Source: an uncultured Collinsella sp. (GTDB taxonomy: Bacteria > Actinomycetota > Coriobacteriia > Coriobacteriales > Coriobacteriaceae). Taken from it: a stretch of 8,762 nucleotides of DNA. The stretch covers positions 1 through 8,762 of the forward strand of contig URKU01000080.1 of NCBI GenBank assembly GCA_900548515.1, in the 5' to 3' direction. This document shows positions 6,464 through 8,762 of this stretch, one piece after another. The position numbers and the translations under genes are program-made. Below the pieces are notes generated by a model. It ran no database searches. It saw nothing but the letters and a program-made list of their open reading frames with translations, and was not told the origin of the DNA. Positions within the stretch are counted from its first letter, which is position 1. Every line of letters starts with the position of its first letter.

Positions 6464-6526
6464 TTGCGGTGAAATAGTTCCCGATTTCCGCCAAAACCCC
6501 GGCATCCAGGAACTATTCCACCGCAA
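6464..6526. repeat. 18-bp inverted repeat (long hairpin)
   Basis: TTGCGGTGAAATAGTTCC (6464-6481) pairs with 6509-6526, matching at 17 of 18 positions, with a 27-base loop. It is 60 bases downstream of the DUF1667 stop. No T-run follows. It could act as a transcript-end or mRNA-stabilising hairpin, or be a REP-like mobile repeat. Confidence 0.7.
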
Positions 6527-6570
6527 CTATCCTTGGAATCGGTATTTAGCCTGTGCCTACTTTAGTGCCA

Positions 6571-6730
6571 TTTCAAAACTATGCCGGATTACGGGGCTGA
6601 TTCGGAGACCCCCATCCATACCGGCCATTTTCAATTTTTGACAAGCCATCTACATGCGGTTTTAATTTCGCGATTTTTGCCATGGTCAAGTAATACAGGT
6701 CCAGCCCCGTAATCCGCCATACTTTTGAAA
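6571..6730. mobile_element. MITE-like element with 29-bp imperfect terminal inverted repeats
   Basis: The left arm 6571-6599 (beginning TTTCAAAACTATG) and the right arm 6702-6730 (ending ATACTTTTGAAA) are reverse complements at 27 of 29 positions, both mismatches being C against C. They enclose 102 bp with no ORF of note. Size and arm length fit a miniature inverted-repeat element or a large REP-type unit. No clear target-site duplication is seen at the edges. A 16-base segment of the interior (6642-6657) recurs at 8095-8110 beside the IS110 element, which supports a dispersed repeat family. Confidence 0.55.
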
Positions 6731-6796
6731 CCAGCCCATTTGGGACGGGCCTCTTTTAGCTACTTTTGCCCGAACGTTCGCTAGACAGCCCATGCT

Positions 6797-6846
6797 AAGG
6801 AGTGTCCCAAGGTGCCGGCATAAAAGGAACGTCCCTATGTGCCGGG
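6797..6846. repeat. Imperfect 23-bp tandem repeat upstream of the peptidase gene
   Basis: Two copies starting AAGGAGTGTCCC (6797-6819) and AAGGAACGTCCC (6824-6846), both containing GTGCCGG, agree at 18 of 23 positions and start 27 bp apart. They lie 41-90 bp before the peptidase ATG. They may be regulator half-sites or a short dispersed repeat. A palindrome ACCATGGT (6855-6862) follows. No convincing -35/-10 pair was found for the peptidase gene. Confidence 0.4.
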
Positions 6847-6886
6847 CTTGGGATACCATGGTGGCACCCTAGCGAAAGGACGATGT

Positions 6887-7975
6887 ATGGCACATGTCGA
6901 TGACCAGCGTGTGGCGCGCGTGCTCGATGCGCTCGAGGCTCAGCACCCCGGCGCACAGCTGCTCGTAAACGACCCGTGGTCGATCTACTACCTGACCGGC
7001 TTTTATGCCGATATGTTCGAGCGTTTTTGCGGCGTGTTGCTCGCGCGTGGTGCCGAGCCGGTGATCTTGGTTAACGCGCTGCATCAGCTGCCCGAGTACG
7101 ACAATGCCCGCGTTGCCTACCACACCGATACCGATATCGTGGCCGACGCCATCGCTCGCGAGGTCGATCCGACCAAGCCGCTCGGCATCGACACCGTCAT
7201 GCGCTCAGGCTTTTTGATGCCACTCATGGAGCGCCACGCAGCCAGCGAGTTTTTCCTGGGCGACTTTGCCGTCACCGCCGCGCGCACCCACAAGGATGAC
7301 GCCGAACAGGAGCTCATGCGCGCGTCCTCAGCCGCTAACGACGCCGTGATGGCCGACGCCATCAAGCTCGTCCACGAAGGCGTGACGGAGCGCGAGATTG
7401 CCGACCAGATGCTCGGCCTGTATCGCAAGCACGGCTGCGAGGGCTTTAGCTTTCCGCCCATCGTGAGCTTTGGTGCTAACGCCGGCGACCCGCACCATGA
7501 GCCCGACGACACCGTGCTCAAGCGCGGCGACGTAGTGCTGTTCGACATTGGCGGGCGTCATCGCAACTACTGCTCGGACATGACGCGCACGTTCTTTTGG
7601 GGCGATCCGGACGAGGAGACGGCGCGCATCTACGACATCGTGCGCCGCGCCAACGAGGCCGCCGAGGCACTCATCGCACCGGGTGTGCGCATGTGCGACC
7701 TGGACCGCGCCGCGCGCGATGTGATTGAAGACGCGGGCTATGGGCGGTACTTTACGCATCGCCTGGGTCACTCGATCGGCCTGCAGGACCACGAGCCGGG
7801 CGACGTTTCACTCGTCAACGAGCAGGTCGTGGAGCCGGGCATGACGTTCTCCATCGAACCGGGCATCTACCTCCCCGGCCGCACCGGTGTCCGCATCGAG
7901 GACCTGGCCCTGGTGACCGAGAACGGCGCCGAGATTCTCAACGCCTACCCCCACGATCCGCTCCGCCTAGACTAG
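6887..7975 (+). CDS. M24-family metallopeptidase (Xaa-Pro dipeptidase/aminopeptidase type)
   Basis: A 362-residue cytoplasmic peptidase that cleaves the N-terminal residue before proline in peptides, feeding amino-acid recycling. The N-terminal half (about 1-130) is the creatinase-like domain, with DPWSIYYLTGF near residue 30. The C-terminal pita-bread domain carries all five metal ligands expected: Asp220 (FDIGG), Asp231 (SDMTRTF), His295 (GHSIGLQDHE), Glu324 (SIEPGIY) and Glu338 (VRIEDL). ATG 6887 is chosen because AAAGGA lies six bases upstream. The frame is open further upstream to a GTG at 6839, but that start would lie over a repeat and lacks a ribosome site. It appears monocistronic, with gene-free sequence before it and a strong stem-loop after it. 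Dipeptidase versus aminopeptidase cannot be decided from the sequence alone. Confidence 0.93.
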   Translation: MAHVDDQRVARVLDALEAQHPGAQLLVNDPWSIYYLTGFYADMFERFCGVLLARGAEPVILVNALHQLPEYDNARVAYHTDTDIVADAIAREVDPTKPLGIDTVMRSGFLMPLMERHAASEFFLGDFAVTAARTHKDDAEQELMRASSAANDAVMADAIKLVHEGVTEREIADQMLGLYRKHGCEGFSFPPIVSFGANAGDPHHEPDDTVLKRGDVVLFDIGGRHRNYCSDMTRTFFWGDPDEETARIYDIVRRANEAAEALIAPGVRMCDLDRAARDVIEDAGYGRYFTHRLGHSIGLQDHEPGDVSLVNEQVVEPGMTFSIEPGIYLPGRTGVRIEDLALVTENGAEILNAYPHDPLRLD

Positions 7976-7978
7976 GCA

Positions 7979-8009
7979 ATGTGGCAAAGGGACAACCCCT
8001 TTGCCACAT
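7979..8009 (+). terminator. Stem-loop ending the peptidase transcript
   Basis: ATGTGGCAAAGGG (7979-7991) and CCCTTTGCCACAT (7997-8009) form a perfect 13-bp stem with a five-base loop, beginning four bases after the peptidase stop codon. Position and stability fit a transcript end. No T-run follows, so termination may be weak or factor-dependent, or the hairpin may mainly protect the 3' end. Confidence 0.6.
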
Positions 8010-8094
8010 CCTGCCAAGGCTTCGCCACAAAAACGGCCTATCTACTACGTTTAACCCGCACGGGTCGACCATAACCGACTTTTCGCAAAATCCG

Positions 8095-8110
8095 CAAGCC
8101 ATCTACCTGC
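8095..8110 (+). repeat. Second copy of a dispersed 16-base repeat, at the IS110 target
   Basis: CAAGCCATCTACCTGC matches 6642-6657 at 15 of 16 positions, and the match stops at 8110. The sequence before it (8010-8094) has no gene and contains a small ACCCG-CA-CGGGT palindrome (8054-8065). The repeat looks like chromosomal sequence interrupted on its right side by the IS element. Confidence 0.5.
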
Positions 8111-8113
8111 ACT

Positions 8114-8119
8114 GATAAT
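8114..8119 (+). promoter_or_regulatory. Half promoter (-10 GATAAT) at the IS110 left end
   Basis: GATAAT matches the consensus -10 at five of six positions and lies about six bases inside the inferred left end. No -35-like hexamer is present 16-18 bp upstream in the flanking chromosome. IS110 elements are known to build a full promoter only when the excised circle joins right end to left end, so this would be the -10 half. Inferred from position. Confidence 0.45.
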
Positions 8120-8125
8120 TGTCCT

Positions 8126-8387
8126 TGGGGGAAGCGGGCACTGCGGGGGCGCGTCAACAGCGCGCGATTTCCGCGTCGCAGCGCTACCCTGATGCTGAAC
8201 GCCGGGACGATGACCCACTGACCTGCTGACGCCTCTTCGGCCGTCCTCAAATCCGACCTGTCTCGCCCCGGCTTCCGCGACCCGGAGTCCTGCCATGACC
8301 TAATAGGAGCATGAGCGCGGACAATCGGATAAGGCAACTTGATTGTAGCGCTCCCGTCAGTGCAATGTCTGGGAGACCCGGGCGCGG
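8126..8387 (+). ncRNA. Predicted IS110 bridge RNA (5' stem-loop, target loop, donor loop)
   Basis: The noncoding leader folds by eye into three units. First is a 5' stem-loop with CAGC/GCTG (8179-8197). Second is a target-type loop: outer stem GCCGGG-a-CGA (8201-8210) with TCG-c-CCCGGC (8263-8272), inner hairpin 8228-8245, and open sides 8211-8227 and 8246-8262. Third is a donor-type loop: outer stem 8275-8289 with 8375-8387 (13 bp, two A bulges), inner hairpin 8313-8353 (GAGCGC..ACAATC with GATTGT..GCGCTC), and open sides 8290-8312 and 8354-8374. Only two bases separate the second and third units. The open sides contain ACCTGC (8221-8226) and TCAGTGCA (8357-8364), which match the element's left junction. 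The RNA would guide recombination by pairing with target and donor DNA. The 5' end is estimated from the -10 box and the 3' end from the last stem. Confidence 0.62.
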
Positions 8388-8415
8388 AGCAGGCGGCAGA
8401 CCGAGGGGAGCGAAA

Positions 8416-8762
8416 ATGGAAGGCGAAACGGTCATCGCGGGCGTCGACACGCACAAGGACGTGCATGTCCTGTGCCTGCTCGACGGCCTCGGGAGGAAGA
8501 TCTGGAGCGGGAGCTTCGGGGCCGACCCCGAGGGCTACGACAGGCTGGCGGAGGCGATAGGCGACCCGGGGAGCTGCATGGTCGTCGGCGTCGAGGGCAC
8601 GGCGTCGTACGGGGCCGGGCTGACGAGGAGGCTCGTGGAGCTCGGGTACAACGTCGTCGAGGTGCTCAGGCCCAAGAGGGACAAGGCGAGGCCCGGCGAG
8701 GGGAAGAGCGACCCGCTGGACGCCGAGCGCGCGGCGCGCAAGGCGGCGTCCGGGAGGGGCTG
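8416..8762 (+). CDS. IS110-family transposase, N-terminal part (runs off the right edge)
   Basis: The first 115 codons of a DEDD recombinase of the IS110 family; the C-terminal Tnp domain with its catalytic Ser lies beyond the window. Visible are GVDTHKDVHV with Asp11, GVEGTASYG with Glu60, and KSDPLDAERAARKAASG with Asp99 and Asp102, which together make the RuvC-like catalytic set in its usual order and spacing. The protein joins donor and target DNA under guidance of a bridge RNA encoded beside it. ATG 8416 follows GAGGGGAG by five bases. The codons favour AGG for Arg and GGG for Gly, unlike the CGC-rich oxidoreductase genes, which marks it as recently acquired. No stop or frameshift is seen in the visible part, so the element may be intact. 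Confidence 0.93.
   Translation, partial: MEGETVIAGVDTHKDVHVLCLLDGLGRKIWSGSFGADPEGYDRLAEAIGDPGSCMVVGVEGTASYGAGLTRRLVELGYNVVEVLRPKRDKARPGEGKSDPLDAERAARKAASGRG

Larger units (their letters stand above)
6421..6763. repeat. Direct repeat CTCTTTTAGCTAC flanking two inverted-repeat elements
   Basis: CTCTTTTAGCTAC occurs exactly at 6424-6436 and 6751-6763, each preceded by a G-rich run (GGATGGGG and GGGACGGGC). Between the copies lie both inverted-repeat elements of this gene-free gap. The first copy is also inside a weak stem, GGATGG (6416-6421) with CCATCC (6441-6446), so it may be part of the operon's end. The copies may be duplicated ends of a composite repeat. Nothing coding is seen in 6404-6886. 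Confidence 0.5.
8108..8762 (+). mobile_element. IS110-family insertion sequence, left end and 5' part
   Basis: The element is identified by the DEDD-type transposase beginning at 8416. Its left boundary is placed at 8107-8110 from three signs: a chromosomal repeat stops matching after 8110, a donor-guide-like RNA loop matches 8108-8115, and a target-guide-like loop matches 8105-8110. If the core is CT, as is common in this family, it would be 8107-8108. IS110 elements lack terminal inverted repeats, and none are seen. The right end lies outside the window. Confidence 0.7.

Noticed and set aside
8339..8366. TTGATT and TGCAAT, spaced 16 bp, as a transposase promoter
   Set aside because: Both hexamers lie inside stems and loops of the predicted bridge RNA, and the second overlaps the guide-like TCAGTGCA; the match is better explained by RNA function.
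8351..8375. A CTCCC/GGGAG hairpin with TCAGTGCA in its loop
   Set aside because: It overlaps the longer inner hairpin (8313-8353) and the 13-bp outer stem (8275-8289 with 8375-8387), which together are more stable and fit the known bridge RNA layout.
8038..8466. A 142-codon minus-strand frame across the IS110 leader
   Set aside because: It spans the junction between chromosome and IS element and overlaps the structured noncoding leader and the transposase start, so it cannot be an old conserved gene.
1..8762. tRNA, rRNA or CRISPR array
   Set aside because: No cloverleaf or CCA-ended tRNA pattern, no rRNA-like block and no regularly spaced repeats were seen on either strand.

Overview
This window looks like part of a high-GC actinobacterial chromosome, most likely a gut Coriobacteriia member close to Collinsella. 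That is inferred from the GC-rich third codon positions of the core genes, the GlpA-like/FAD oxidoreductase/DUF1667 gene trio, and dense small intergenic repeats. No 16S rRNA or other decisive marker is present.

Left part (1-2763): a less GC-rich, foreign-looking block. A leftward operon starts with an XRE-type repressor (2312-1929). It continues through an unrecognised 179-residue protein and a DUF3800 protein, then a partial gene that leaves the left edge and overlaps DUF3800 by one base. A second small XRE protein (2455-2679) is transcribed divergently, so 2313-2454 looks like a cI/Cro-type switch. The gene behind it (from 2696) seems to lose its native sequence after about 2763, where a cluster of GGGATA/TATCCC repeats begins. 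This may be the edge of a mobile island.

Middle (2764-6403): a leader with a 13-bp hairpin and a 7-bp palindromic operator precedes a compact three-gene operon. It encodes a GlpA/LhgO-like FAD oxidoreductase with a C-terminal BFD-type iron-sulfur domain, a second FAD/NAD(P) oxidoreductase, and a small Cys-rich DUF1667 protein. The three probably oxidise a hydroxy acid or glycerol 3-phosphate and pass the electrons on as a complex.

The gap 6404-6886 has no gene but holds a large hairpin, a 160-bp MITE-like element with 29-bp imperfect terminal inverted repeats, a pair of direct repeats around both, and an imperfect tandem repeat. An M24 (Xaa-Pro type) metallopeptidase gene follows (6887-7975), then a 13-bp stem-loop.

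Right end (about 8108-8762): the left end and the first 115 codons of an IS110-family transposase. The roughly 300 noncoding bases before it fold by eye into a 5' stem-loop and two internal-loop hairpins, the published layout of an IS110 bridge RNA. An 8-base match in the second (donor-like) loop and a 6-base match in the first (target-like) loop meet at the same three bases, 8108-8110. A chromosomal repeat also stops matching there, which places the insertion junction. A -10-like GATAAT lies just inside that end. This is the most interesting part of the window.
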